A stretch of DNA of 43,544 bases, taken from positions 1-43,544 of the forward strand of contig JAFACG010000031.1 of assembly GCA_023425645.1 (NCBI GenBank), in the 5' to 3' direction. The notes below the pieces were generated by a model, which had not been told where the DNA came from, ran no database searches, and worked only from the letters and a program-made list of their open reading frames with translations. The stretch's first letter is position 1; every line of letters begins with the position of its first letter. This DNA is from Pseudomonadota bacterium. GTDB taxonomy: Bacteria; Pseudomonadota; Gammaproteobacteria; Burkholderiales; Burkholderiaceae_B. Both the position numbers and the translations under genes were made by a program. Below are positions 8,460 through 16,278 of this stretch, piece after piece.

Positions 8460-8645
8460 GTGGCCGACGAAATAGACCTGGCGCAGGAACGCGCCGAACT
8501 GCACCGACAGGCCGCCGTCGATAACCGGCCGTCGCCTGAAATGCCCAAGGGTGTGCCGGGCGACTGTGAATACTGCGGCGAGTGGTGCGGCCGCCTGGTG
8601 GGCGGGGCGTGCGGATTTTGCCGCGACCGCTACAAGCTGCCGTGA
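8460..8645 (+). CDS. TraR/DksA-like C4 zinc-finger protein
   Basis: A 61-residue protein starting with GTG two bases after the previous stop; a GGAGG sits just upstream. The N-terminus ADEIDLAQERAE and the four-cysteine finger (C-x2-C, then C-x2-C near the end: CEYCG ... CGFC) are those of short phage TraR/DksA-type proteins. Phage TraR-like proteins bind in the RNA polymerase secondary channel and alter host transcription. This copy lacks an acidic DxxDxA tip as far as I can see and is very short, so it may only be a DNA- or protein-binding finger. Confidence 0.7.
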   Translation: MADEIDLAQERAELHRQAAVDNRPSPEMPKGVPGDCEYCGEWCGRLVGGACGFCRDRYKLP

Positions 8646-8655
8646 GGGGGCAAGC

Positions 8656-9000
8656 ATGGACGCCCCCGACGACAAAGCCCTGACGCTGCAAGAGGTGGCC
8701 ACCCGCCTGGGCCTTGCCTACAGCACGGTATTTGCCAAGCGCCACCAGATAGGGTTCCGCCTGCCCGGTTCCCGTGTGTGGCGTGTGTGGCCCGCCCGAC
8801 TTGCAGAACTATCCGCCCCGCGCAATACTGTGGCCCGGTTGTCCTTGCGGGCCGTAGAGGAAACTCCATGTCAATCCGCAAAGATAAAACGTCCGGTATC
8901 TACCAAATCTCCATCAGCCCGCCGGGCGGTGGAACGCGAATTAGATGCTCTGCTGGCACGACCGACCGCAAGGCCGCGCAGGAATACCACGACAGGTTGA
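8656..9000 (+). CDS. HTH protein, probable excisionase
   Basis: A 114-residue protein with an N-terminal winged-helix or MerR-like HTH (TLQEVATRLGLAYSTVF, then GFRLPGSRVWRVWPARL), the arrangement of AlpA/Xis-type excisionases. Its last 133 bases overlap the integrase gene in another frame, yet the tail (ERELDALLARPTARPRRNTTTG) looks like a tail I recall from related phage HTH proteins located before integrases, so I keep the long form. It probably bends att DNA and sets recombination direction. A shorter product ending before the integrase cannot be formed without a stop in this frame. Confidence 0.65.
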   Translation: MDAPDDKALTLQEVATRLGLAYSTVFAKRHQIGFRLPGSRVWRVWPARLAELSAPRNTVARLSLRAVEETPCQSAKIKRPVSTKSPSARRAVERELDALLARPTARPRRNTTTG

Positions 9001-9950
9001 AAGCCGACTTGTGGCGTCAGGCCAAATTGGGCGAAGTGCCCGACAAGGATTTCGAAGACGCCGCCGTGCGGTTTCTGCGGGAAACCGCCGGGCAACGCGA
9101 CTACGCCACGAAGCAACGGCATGTCGCGTTCTGGCGTGAGAAATTCGCGGGCCGGTCGATTCGTTCTTTAACATCCGACGATATCGTGGATGCGCTGCCA
9201 ACGCACCGTATTCACCAGAAGAAAGCCCCCACGCCCCTGACGGGCGCCACGCTGAACCGTTATTTGTCCACCATCCGGCGCATGTTGAACCTGTGCGTGG
9301 ATTGGGATTGGCTGGACAAAGCGCCCAAGCTGCCGGTGTATTACGAACCCGATGTGCGGGTGCGGTGGGAACCGCCGGAAGTCATCGCCGCGCTGATCGA
9401 CGCCATGACCATGCCCTGGATGCGGGACGCGGCCCTGGTGGCCGTGATGACGGGGATGCGCGAAAGCGAACAATTCGGACTACGCCCCCGGCAGGTTGAT
9501 CTATCCTTGCGTGCCACCCACGTCACCAGCGACAACGCGAAGTCAGGCCGCGCCCGGTCGGTGCCCCTGAACGATGCCGCCTATGACGTGCTGGAACGCC
9601 GCCTGAAAACCGCCACCAATTGGGTATTCACCCGTGACAACGGGGAAGGCGTGCGAATCCAAGAACACGACAAGCGCATATTCAACCGGGCGTGCAAGGC
9701 TGTAGGCATCGAAGACTTCCATTGGCATGACCTTCGGCACACCTGGGCAAGCTGGCATGTTCAAGGCGTCATGAATGGCGTCAGCACGCCGCTGATGGTG
9801 CTGAAAGAGTTGGGCGGGTGGGAAACCATCCAGATGGTGCAGAAGTACGCCCACCTGGCCCCGTCGCACCTGGCCGACTACGCCGGCAATGTCAAGATTT
9901 GGTCAATGTCTGGCGACCAAGAAAAAACGCCACTGGCTAGAGTGGCGTAA
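8868..9950 (+). CDS. int: Tyrosine recombinase, prophage integrase
   Basis: A 360-residue phage integrase. The catalytic set is R198 (TGMRESEQFGLRP), K225, H287-x2-R290 (HWHDLRHTWASW), W318 in the place of the second histidine (LGGWETIQMV), and nucleophile Y327 (QKYAHL). The N-terminus carries an arm-type domain (SGIYQISISPPGGGTRIR) and a SAM-like core-binding domain at ~60-155. The start at 8868 has GAGGAAA upstream and begins at the family's usual MSIRK; an upstream in-frame ATG at 8778 lies in the HTH gene. It ends 23 bp before a tRNA-Met gene, so integration in that tRNA is very likely. Confidence 0.95.
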   Translation: MSIRKDKTSGIYQISISPPGGGTRIRCSAGTTDRKAAQEYHDRLKADLWRQAKLGEVPDKDFEDAAVRFLRETAGQRDYATKQRHVAFWREKFAGRSIRSLTSDDIVDALPTHRIHQKKAPTPLTGATLNRYLSTIRRMLNLCVDWDWLDKAPKLPVYYEPDVRVRWEPPEVIAALIDAMTMPWMRDAALVAVMTGMRESEQFGLRPRQVDLSLRATHVTSDNAKSGRARSVPLNDAAYDVLERRLKTATNWVFTRDNGEGVRIQEHDKRIFNRACKAVGIEDFHWHDLRHTWASWHVQGVMNGVSTPLMVLKELGGWETIQMVQKYAHLAPSHLADYAGNVKIWSMSGDQEKTPLARVA

Positions 9951-9973
9951 GTTCTTGATCTAAAAGGGAATTC

Positions 9974-10020
9974 TGGTGGCGCATCCCTGATTCGAACAGG
10001 GGACCTGCGGATTATGATTC
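9974..10020 (-). other. Probable prophage attachment site within tRNA-Met 3' half
   Basis: Tyrosine integrases encoded next to a tRNA normally recombine in the 3' half of that tRNA, spanning anticodon or T arm to CCA. The other copy should lie beyond the left edge of the window, so the exact core cannot be delimited here. No duplicate of the T-arm sequence is visible elsewhere in the window. Confidence 0.45.
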
Positions 10021-10050
10021 CGTCGCTCTAACCTGCTGAGCTAATGCGCC
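9974..10050 (-). tRNA. tRNA-Met (CAT), with encoded CCA
   Basis: Read on the minus strand from 10050, the gene folds as a cloverleaf. The 7-bp acceptor is GGCGCAT/ATGCGCC, the D stem is GCTC/GAGC, the anticodon arm has a 7-base loop ATCATAA with anticodon CAT, the T arm is CCCTG-TTCGAAT-CAGGG, discriminator A is at 9977, and CCA is encoded at 9974-9976. The anticodon fits elongator Met; a lysidine-modified Ile tRNA is the alternative, but the body looks Met-like. The 3' end points at the integrase, so the gene is the likely integration target and is intact on the chromosomal side. Confidence 0.93.
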
Positions 10051-10059
10051 GAAAAAGAA

Positions 10060-10087
10060 ATTATAGCAAGGTTTTCGATTTTGGCAA
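10060..10087 (-). promoter_or_regulatory. Promoter of tRNA-Met
   Basis: On the minus strand, TTGCCA (complement of 10082-10087) and a perfect TATAAT (complement of 10060-10065) are 16 bp apart. The -10 box ends nine bases before the first base of the tRNA. This is a strong sigma-70 promoter and shows that the tRNA is expressed from the chromosomal side after phage integration. Confidence 0.85.
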
Positions 10088-10373
10088 ACGTTTTAGAGAA
10101 TTTTTCTGCCTGTTCCGGCAAGAAGATCCGCATGACCTCCTGAAACCCGCACGGGTGCTGGCTTGGGCGAAGGAAAATCTTTTCGCCCCCCACGAAAAAG
10201 TGTCACATAAGGTATCCAGACTGTCTGTTTGGTCTCACGGGGGACTGCGCGGGATGTGTTGATGGCCGTCAAGCGGGGCGCCCCGAAGGTGTTGCTACAC
10301 TGGCGGCTTGGCGACCTGCCTGTTTTGCCCCATTTCTCGTCCGCGATCCGGACTCCGACAGGAGCTTTTTCCT
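10088..10373. other. Intergenic region before the GntP-family gene
   Basis: Between the tRNA promoter and the permease start I see no supported gene. A 72-codon frame here overlaps the tRNA and has no ribosome site. The region must contain the permease promoter, but I cannot name the boxes with confidence. AGGAG precedes the permease ATG. Confidence 0.4.
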
Positions 10374-11774
10374 ATGGCCAGTACGCTTGCTATTGTTGTT
10401 TCGCTGTTGCTGTTGATGTTTCTTGCTTACAGGGGGGTGACGGTGCTGCTGCTGGCGCCCCTGATGGCCGCGCTGGCGGTGCTGCTCTCGGGCGATGCGG
10501 GCTTTCTGCTGCCCATCTACACGTCCACCTTCATGAGCGCGCTGAGCAACTACGTGCTCCAGTTCCTGCCCATCTTCTTGCTGGGCGCCTTGTTCGGACA
10601 GTTGATGGCCGACTCGGGCGCCGCCCACACCATCGCCCAGTGGATCACGCGCAAGCTGGGACATCGCCACGCCATCGCCACCGTGGTCATGGCCTGCGGC
10701 GTGCTGACCTACGGCGGAGTATCCCTGTTCGTGGTGGCGTTCGCCATCTACCCCATCGCCAAGGATCTGTTCCGCCAGGCCAATGTACCCAAGCGCCTGA
10801 TTCCGGCATCGATCGCGCTGGGTTCCTTCACCTTCACCATGACGGCGCTGCCCGGCACGCCCGCCATCCAGAACGCGATCCCCATTCCCTACTACGGCAC
10901 CAACGTGTTCGCCGCGCCGGGCCTGGGCATCATCGGCGGCCTGATCATGGCGCTGGGCGGCCTGTGGTGGCTGCAGTCGTGCGTCAGGAAAGCGGCCGCC
11001 AACGGTGAAGGCTATGGCGAGCACCTGGAAGACCTGGGCGACATCCCTGAAGAGAATCACCAGGGCCTGAGCCACATGCCGCTGTTCCTGGCCGTGCTGC
11101 CTCTGCTGCTGGTGATCGGCGTCAACGCCCTGTTCACCTACGGCATCTTCCCAGACACCAATTTCGATTACCTGAGCGAGCGCTTCCCGCAGATCGCCCC
11201 CGCCAAGATCACCGGCCTGTGGGCGCTGATCATCGCGCTGGTCGTCGCCAACCTGGTGCTGATCGTCAGCCGTCTGGGCCGATGGAAGAACCTGCGCGAA
11301 AGCATCAACAAGGGCGTGTTCGGCTTCATGCTGCCGCTGTTCAACACGGCCTCGGAAGTGGGCTACGGCGCCGTCATCGCCAGCCTGACCGGTTTCGTGA
11401 TCATCCGCGACTTCGTCCTGAACCTGGCTCCCGGCAATCCGCTGATTTCCGAGGCGGTGGCCATGACCACCCTGGCCGGCATCACGGGCTCCTCGTCGGG
11501 CGGCCTGAGCATCGCCCTGCAGACTCTGGGCTCGGACTACTTGCAGATGGCCCAGCAAGCCGGCATCAGCCCCGAACTGCTGCACCGCGTGGCCGTGATG
11601 GCCGCCGGAGGCCTGGACACCCTGCCCCACTGCGGCGCGGTGATCACCTTGCTGTCCATCTGCAAGCTGAACCACCGCCAGTCCTATGGCAACATCGCCG
11701 TCGTCACCATGGTATGGCCGCTGATTGCCGTAGCCGTCGTCATCACGCTGGGCACGCTGTTCGGCAGCTTCTGA
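10374..11774 (+). CDS. GntP-family (gluconate:H+ symporter type) permease
   Basis: A 466-residue inner-membrane transporter with about 12 hydrophobic segments. The family is recognised from the re-entrant regions: FLPIFLLGALFGQLMADSGA (~65-85), the ACGVLTYGGVSLFVVAF helix, FTMTALPGTPAIQNAIPI (~160), and the second-half repeat with ITGSSSGGLSIALQ and AAGGLDTLPHCGAVI. GntP/CitMHS-like carriers move gluconate, hydroxybutyrate or other organic acids with protons; the substrate is not visible. AGGAG at the proper distance fixes the start, and an in-frame earlier ATG at 10308 lacks one. The gene stands alone and ends at a rho-independent terminator. Confidence 0.88.
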   Translation: MASTLAIVVSLLLLMFLAYRGVTVLLLAPLMAALAVLLSGDAGFLLPIYTSTFMSALSNYVLQFLPIFLLGALFGQLMADSGAAHTIAQWITRKLGHRHAIATVVMACGVLTYGGVSLFVVAFAIYPIAKDLFRQANVPKRLIPASIALGSFTFTMTALPGTPAIQNAIPIPYYGTNVFAAPGLGIIGGLIMALGGLWWLQSCVRKAAANGEGYGEHLEDLGDIPEENHQGLSHMPLFLAVLPLLLVIGVNALFTYGIFPDTNFDYLSERFPQIAPAKITGLWALIIALVVANLVLIVSRLGRWKNLRESINKGVFGFMLPLFNTASEVGYGAVIASLTGFVIIRDFVLNLAPGNPLISEAVAMTTLAGITGSSSGGLSIALQTLGSDYLQMAQQAGISPELLHRVAVMAAGGLDTLPHCGAVITLLSICKLNHRQSYGNIAVVTMVWPLIAVAVVITLGTLFGSF

Positions 11775-11795
11775 CACCACAATGCCGACACGAAG

Positions 11796-11822
11796 AAAGC
11801 CAGCCGCAAGGCTGGCTTTTTC
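11796..11822 (+). terminator. Rho-independent terminator of the GntP-family gene
   Basis: A 9-bp perfect stem (AAGCCAGCC/GGCTGGCTT) with a GCAA tetraloop is followed by a run of five T, about 20 bp after the permease stop codon. This is a textbook intrinsic terminator on the plus strand. Confidence 0.92.
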
Positions 11823-11824
11823 TT

Positions 11825-12234
11825 GGTTCTTCGAAGAATTCCGGGGTTACCTCCGTGTTTGGCGAGCCGTTTGGGCCAAGCGGAAAGAGGTTCAGGTTCT
11901 CGCAAGACCGGCCGGGTCGATGCCATCGACATTTTGAGCCGTTCAAGGCGCAGGAAGATCGGACGGCGCTGACGGCTTGCCGGCGCGGTGCGCCGGTTCC
12001 CTGGTCGGGGCGCCTGGCCGGGCGCGTCGTTAACTCCGGCGGGTTGCTCGCCCCCTGGGCGAGCAACAAGCGCCGCCGTCGAACAGAACGACGCTTGCCT
12101 CCCGTCCCCGCACCCCGCCTGCGGCAAGCCATCCAACCCGCCCCGTCCGATCTTCCTGCGCCTTGAACGGCGTCTTCAAAAAACCAGTTCGGCATCGACT
12201 TGGCAATTCAGTCCCCGGAATTCTTCGAAGAACC
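11825..12234. repeat. ~410-bp non-coding palindromic element with 22-bp terminal inverted repeats
   Basis: The ends 11825-11846 and 12213-12234 are perfect 22-bp inverted repeats (outer part GGTTCTTCGAAGAATTCC). Inside, in mirrored order, are a 9-bp pair (11916-11924 / 12191-12199, GTCGATGCC), a perfect 29-bp pair (11938-11966 / 12143-12171), and a loose GC-rich pair. Near the middle a 10-bp hairpin occurs (12043-12052 / 12058-12067, GTTGCTCGCC and its complement). The element has no supported coding frame. It starts right after a terminator. It could be a MITE-like element, a large regulatory RNA hairpin, or two inverted copies of an intergenic repeat; I do not recognise it. Confidence 0.8.
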
Positions 12235-12407
12235 TTTTTCTGTGCCGGGCCTCCCGCCAGCCGCGTGCGTCAGAACGGCGGCGACTCAAGAAAACCACAA
12301 CAAAAACCCGTCCACGAACCGATCAGTAAAAACACCGAGCCCGCCGAAACCAGGTGCAAGGCCATGTTTTTTTATGTAAAAAAAAGCAATAACACAACCA
12401 AAACAAT

Positions 12408-12433
12408 ATGATTATTATCATGCAAATTGCATG
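12408..12433. promoter_or_regulatory. Two overlapping palindromes upstream of the hydroxylase locus
   Basis: ATGAT-TATT-ATCAT (12408-12421) overlaps CATGCAA-A-TTGCATG (12419-12433), both perfect in their arms. Tight overlapping symmetrical sites in an AT-rich stretch are typical of dimeric repressor or activator operators. The regulator is unknown. Confidence 0.4.
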
Positions 12434-12471
12434 CATTCTCCGTCACTATCCCAACAACTTGATTCTTACAA

Positions 12472-12483
12472 AGTTAGCTAACT
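12472..12483. promoter_or_regulatory. 12-bp perfect palindrome AGTTAGCTAACT
   Basis: The sequence AGTTAGCTAACT is its own reverse complement and is followed directly by a further AACT. It lies about 230 bp before the hydroxylase start, close to a weak TTGATT box. It may be an operator; no factor can be named. Confidence 0.35.
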
Positions 12484-12711
12484 AACTGAATCAGGCCGGA
12501 TCCCGCGTCCAGAGAAAGCCACGACAAGCGGGGTCCCATACAACAACAACGATTCGGAGACACGCACATGCAACTCGGCCAACAGCCCTACCCTCGGTTC
12601 TGACACGTCCCCGCTCCAGGCAGTTACGTGCGGCGCAGCAAGACTGCGCGCGCCCGGCTGCGTGCTGCTCTCGATACCGCGACGCATCTTTCCATTATCC
12701 GGAGGTCCTGC

Positions 12712-14278
12712 ATGACCACTGCAACATTCAGCCGGCGCCAATTTCTGAAGTTCGGAGTCGTATCCGGCGTATCCATCTACATGGCGCTGTTCGCCGGCAA
12801 CCTGCCGGTGCGCCTGGCCAACAACCGCTTCGAGCAATTCCAGGCCGGCCAGAAACGGCATGCGTACCGCATGAAGAACCGCATCGCCCTCAACAAGGCC
12901 AGCGGCAAGATCATGCAATATCAAAGCTTCAGCCTGTCCGACGGCGGCGGCCGGGCCACCTGCAGCTGGCCCGTCACCACGGGCAGCGCGCAAAGCGCCC
13001 AAGGCATCTACTACCTGCCCAAGAGCGACGCCTGGGGCGGGGCTTTGGCAAAGGCCAGACCATGACCGCCATCGAGCTCATGATGGACGAAGCGGCGGCC
13101 CGGCTGAACATGGACCCCATAGACCTGCGCCTGAAGAACGTCATGCTCAGCGGCCAGAAGAACATGGAAGGCGGCATCCCGGCCGGCTCGCTGCGGGCGC
13201 GGGAAATCCTGGAAAAGGCGCGCCAGCACCCGCTGTGGACCGGCCGCGAGCAAAAGAAGAAAGAGTTCGAGGCCGCCAACCCCGGCAAGCTGTACGGCGT
13301 GGGCTTTGCCTGTGTCATGAAGGACTACGGCACAGGCTCGCAGGGCGACCATTCGGGCATCGAGATCGACGAGCAGGGCCAGGTGCATCTGCGCACCTCC
13401 ATCGTGGAAATCGGCACCGGCTCGGCCACTTCCCAGGCGGTGATCTGCGCCAAATGGGTGGGCCGCGCCGCGCACACCGTCCAGGCCTCGCACCTGGACT
13501 GGCCCGAGCTGGGCATGGAGGCCACCCACAACCCCTACATCCTGAAGCAGGCCGACCAGGACAAGCAGCAGGCCAATCCGCGCTGGACGCCGGTGCTGTC
13601 CTCCGGCTCATACGCCAGCAGTTCGTCCTACTTCGGCTCGCACGGCACCTCCGAAGCCGCCCGCCTGCTCTTCCTCTACGGCCTCTGGCCGGCCAGAACG
13701 TGCGCCTGCCCGTGGACGGGCTGGCGCTGCGCTACGGCGCGGGCGATCCCAAGGCCAGGGAGCTGAATGGCTACCAGCGGCTGGAGCGGCGCAACATCGC
13801 CTACCCGCTGGTGGCGCGGCGCCGCGGCGGCTACCTGTACTACTCGGCCGTGGGCGTGCTGACGGAAGTGGAGGTCGACCGCAAGAGCGGCGAGCAGACG
13901 CTGCTGTCCGCGCACACCTGGGTGGACTGCGGCAAGCCCATCGTGCCGCAACTGGTCATGAGCCAGGCCGAAGGCGGCCTGGCCATGGGCCTGGGCCAGG
14001 CCTGGTACGAGGACCTGCCCCTGTATGAAGGAGGTCCCGGCGACGGCACCTGGAACTTCCACCGCTACCGCTTGCCGCGCGCCAAGGACGTGGCCGTCTG
14101 GAACACCAGCTTCGAACTGCTGGAGCCGCTGTCCGAGACCGACGCGCCCAAGGGCATTGCCGAAGTGGTGATGATCCCCATCATCCCGGCCGCCGTCAGC
14201 GCCGTCAATCATGCCACCGGACAGTTCTTCCGCGAACTGCCCGTCACCGCCGAAAAAATCAAGGGGCGTCTGGCATGA
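12712..14278 (+). pseudogene. Frameshifted molybdenum hydroxylase large subunit (xanthine dehydrogenase family)
   Basis: Three consecutive frames together encode parts of one molybdopterin-binding subunit. The first (12712 to ~13038) begins with a twin-arginine-like signal (SRRQFLKFGVVSGVSIYMALF) and ends in YYLPKSDAWGG. One base is missing in a G run near 13037-13041, after which the frame reads GFGKGQTMTAIELMMDEAA, the normal family sequence. A second shift near 13676-13690 moves to the frame starting AGQNVRLPVDGLALRYG and ending before the 2Fe-2S gene. The total of about 520 residues is well short of the usual 700 or more for signal-bearing members, so an internal deletion near residues 40-70 is likely. 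The gene should not give an active enzyme. Substrate is unknown. Confidence 0.82.
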
Positions 14279-14817
14279 GCAATCCGACCAAGAAACTGCG
14301 CCTGAACATCAACCGGGTCGACCTGCAGGCAATGGAAGTCAGCCAGGATCTGCCCATGATCGACTTTCTGCACGAATACGCCGGGCTGACCGGCACGCAC
14401 CTGGGCTGCGGCATGGGCATCTGCCACGCCTGCGTGGTGATCGTGGACCATCCGGACGGGCGCAGCGAAGAAGTGCGCACCTGCGTCATGCCGGCCAGCT
14501 ACTTCGAAGGCAAGAAAGTGCGCACCATCGAGGCGCACGCCAAGCGCGACGGGCAGGACAAGGTCACGGAACTGCATCCGGTGCAACAAGCCTTTCTGGA
14601 GCACTTCGCCTTCCAGTGCGGCTACTGCACGCCGGGCTTCGTCAATGCCGGCATCGTGCTGTACGAATCCTTGCAGAAGCAACCGGTGGCGCGCGACCAG
14701 GTCGAGGCCAAGGTGTCCGAGGGCCTGCAGAACCACATCTGCCGCTGCACCGGCTATGTGCGCTACCACCAGGCCATGAAGGACCTGATCCTGGCCACGC
14801 CCGGCATGGTGAGCTAG
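14275..14817 (+). CDS. (2Fe-2S)-binding small subunit of a molybdenum hydroxylase
   Basis: A 180-residue protein with both iron-sulfur domains of the xanthine dehydrogenase family. The N-terminal plant-ferredoxin-type cluster is HLGCGMGICHACVV followed by RTCVMP. The C-terminal helical domain has FQCGYCTPGF and HICRCTGYV. All eight cysteines are present. The subunit passes electrons from the molybdenum centre to an outside acceptor. It overlaps the stop of the broken large-subunit gene (ATGA), so the two formed one operon. Because its partner is broken, this intact gene is probably non-functional or serves another large subunit. No FAD or cytochrome subunit is encoded nearby. Confidence 0.9.
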   Translation: MSNPTKKLRLNINRVDLQAMEVSQDLPMIDFLHEYAGLTGTHLGCGMGICHACVVIVDHPDGRSEEVRTCVMPASYFEGKKVRTIEAHAKRDGQDKVTELHPVQQAFLEHFAFQCGYCTPGFVNAGIVLYESLQKQPVARDQVEAKVSEGLQNHICRCTGYVRYHQAMKDLILATPGMVS

Positions 14818-14930
14818 GCCCAGGCGTCGGGGACGGCCCCAGGGTTGTCCCCGGCTTGCCGACGCGCCAGGCATGCTACGATTTGCGCAGCAGGACTTGA
14901 ACCTGGAGCACCAAGAACAAGGAGCGCGCC

Positions 14931-15203
14931 ATGAGCAACACCTACAGCCTCAATGACCTGGGTCGTGAAGCCGTCCGCCAATTCGTGCAAGACCGTGGCC
15001 TGCCCGACCTGAACCTGGATGCCTATTACGCCGCCGCCGAGGTGGAGGCCGATAATTTCAATGAAGACGGCAGCCAGCGCGGCGAGATCGAAATCACCCC
15101 GCCTTGCAGCAAGGACGGCCTGATGCACACCCTGCTGCTGGAAAAACACTGGTTCAGCGCCGAACCCGTGCCCGAAACACCGGACGAAGATCCGCTGTTC
15201 TGA
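14931..15203 (+). CDS. Hypothetical acidic 90-aa protein
   Basis: A 90-residue acidic protein preceded by AAGGAGCGCGCC. It has a helical start (YSLNDLGREAVRQFVQDRG), an acidic middle and an ETPDEDPLF tail. There is no signal peptide, membrane segment or cysteine pair. I do not recognise the family. It stands alone between the 2Fe-2S gene and the opposite-strand Bug gene. Confidence 0.6.
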   Translation: MSNTYSLNDLGREAVRQFVQDRGLPDLNLDAYYAAAEVEADNFNEDGSQRGEIEITPPCSKDGLMHTLLLEKHWFSAEPVPETPDEDPLF

Positions 15204-15235
15204 TGCCGGCCCGAGACGCGCCCCACCCGGGCGCG

Positions 15236-16252
15236 TCAGTCCACCTGCAGGCCGATCTTGCGGGCCAGCAGGCCGAAGCGGTCGATATCGGTCCAGACGA
15301 TGTCCCGGAATCCCTGCGCCAGGGCTTGCTTCCCCGGCGATTGCGGCGTATAGCCCAGGTCCATCAGTTCGCGCTGCATGACGGGCTGCGCCACGGCCTC
15401 TCGCACCGCCTCGTTCAGGCGCCGCACCACCTGCGCCGGGGTGTGGGACGGCGCCAACAGGCCGTGCCACTGATCCAGCTCGAAGGGCTGGCCGATGATT
15501 TCCGCCACGGTCGGCACGTCCGCCAGCACGGGGCTGCGCTGGGGCGAGGTCACCGCCAGGGCCCGCAGGCGCCCGGACGCGATCAGCGCCGACGCGCTGG
15601 ACAGCGTGACGATGCCGACCGGCACCTGCCCGGCCACCACGTCATTCAAGGCCGGGCCGCAGCCTCGGTACGGAATGTGCAGCAGGTACGTGCCGCTGGT
15701 CTCGTACAGCATCTCCCCGGCCAGGTGCTGCGGCGTGCCGTTGCCGCAGGACGCATAGGCCAGGGACGGCTCGGAGCGCACCGCCAGCACGTCCTGCAAG
15801 GAGGCGATGCCGGAACCTTCCGCCGTCACCAGCACGGAAGGCACGAATCCCACATTGGCCACCGGCGCGAAATCGGCCTTGGGATCAAAGCCCAGATTGC
15901 GGTAGACGCCGGGGTTGATGGCAAAAGAACTGTTGGCCATCAGCAAGGTATAGCCGTCGGCGCGCGCATAGGCCACGGCGCGAGAGCCGATATTGCCGCT
16001 AGCGCCGGGGCGGTTGTCCACGATGACCGCCTGGCCCAGGCTTTCCTGCAGGCGCATGCCCAGCTTGCGGGCCAGCAGATCGGTGCCGCCCCCCGGCGGG
16101 AAGGTGACGATGAGGGTGATGGGTCGGCTGGGATAGTCCTGGTCTTGCGCAGGGGTCGCGGGGCCCGCCACGTCCGCCGGGGCAGCCAGCGCCAGTGAAG
16201 CGGCGGCCAGCGCTGCGCCGCCCAGCGCGCAACGCTTCAGGAACGACAACAT
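15236..16252 (-). CDS. Bug-family (TctC-like) periplasmic solute-binding protein
   Basis: A 338-residue tripartite tricarboxylate transporter receptor. A signal peptide (LKRCALGGAALAAASLALAA) is followed by the family start YPSRPITLIVTFPPGGGTDLLAR, then VDNRPGASGNIGSRAVA, DGYTLLMANSSFAINP and late ALAVTSPQRSPVLADVPT. Bug receptors are expanded in Bordetella and relatives and bind carboxylated or amide solutes, often without adjacent TctAB genes, as here. It starts 27 bp after the nadC stop on the same strand, so it is probably co-transcribed with nadC. A pyridine-carboxylate ligand would fit that context but is only an inference. Confidence 0.92.
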   Translation of the reverse strand: MLSFLKRCALGGAALAAASLALAAPADVAGPATPAQDQDYPSRPITLIVTFPPGGGTDLLARKLGMRLQESLGQAVIVDNRPGASGNIGSRAVAYARADGYTLLMANSSFAINPGVYRNLGFDPKADFAPVANVGFVPSVLVTAEGSGIASLQDVLAVRSEPSLAYASCGNGTPQHLAGEMLYETSGTYLLHIPYRGCGPALNDVVAGQVPVGIVTLSSASALIASGRLRALAVTSPQRSPVLADVPTVAEIIGQPFELDQWHGLLAPSHTPAQVVRRLNEAVREAVAQPVMQRELMDLGYTPQSPGKQALAQGFRDIVWTDIDRFGLLARKIGLQVD

Positions 16253-16278
16253 GGTGTTTCCAGTAAGGTGACGGTCTA

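Larger units (their letters stand above)
12235..12711. other. AT-rich regulatory region before the hydroxylase locus
   Basis: There is no supported gene in this stretch. It contains an AT-rich core (12360-12480) with several palindromes listed separately and an 11-codon frame (12568-12603, MQLGQQPYPRF) that could be a leader peptide or a remnant. The first hydroxylase ATG at 12712 is preceded by GGAGG. The density of symmetrical sites suggests a regulated promoter for the following operon. Confidence 0.45.

Noticed and set aside
10044..10262. 72-codon frame overlapping tRNA-Met
   Set aside because: It overlaps the tRNA and its promoter and has no ribosome site.
10229..11008. Open frame overlapping the GntP-family gene in another plus frame
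   Set aside because: Arginine/histidine-rich shadow of the permease; the permease frame has membrane segments and family motifs.
10269..11780. 503-codon minus-strand frame opposite the permease
   Set aside because: Low-complexity Gln/His/Gly-rich translation typical of an antisense shadow; no start signal.
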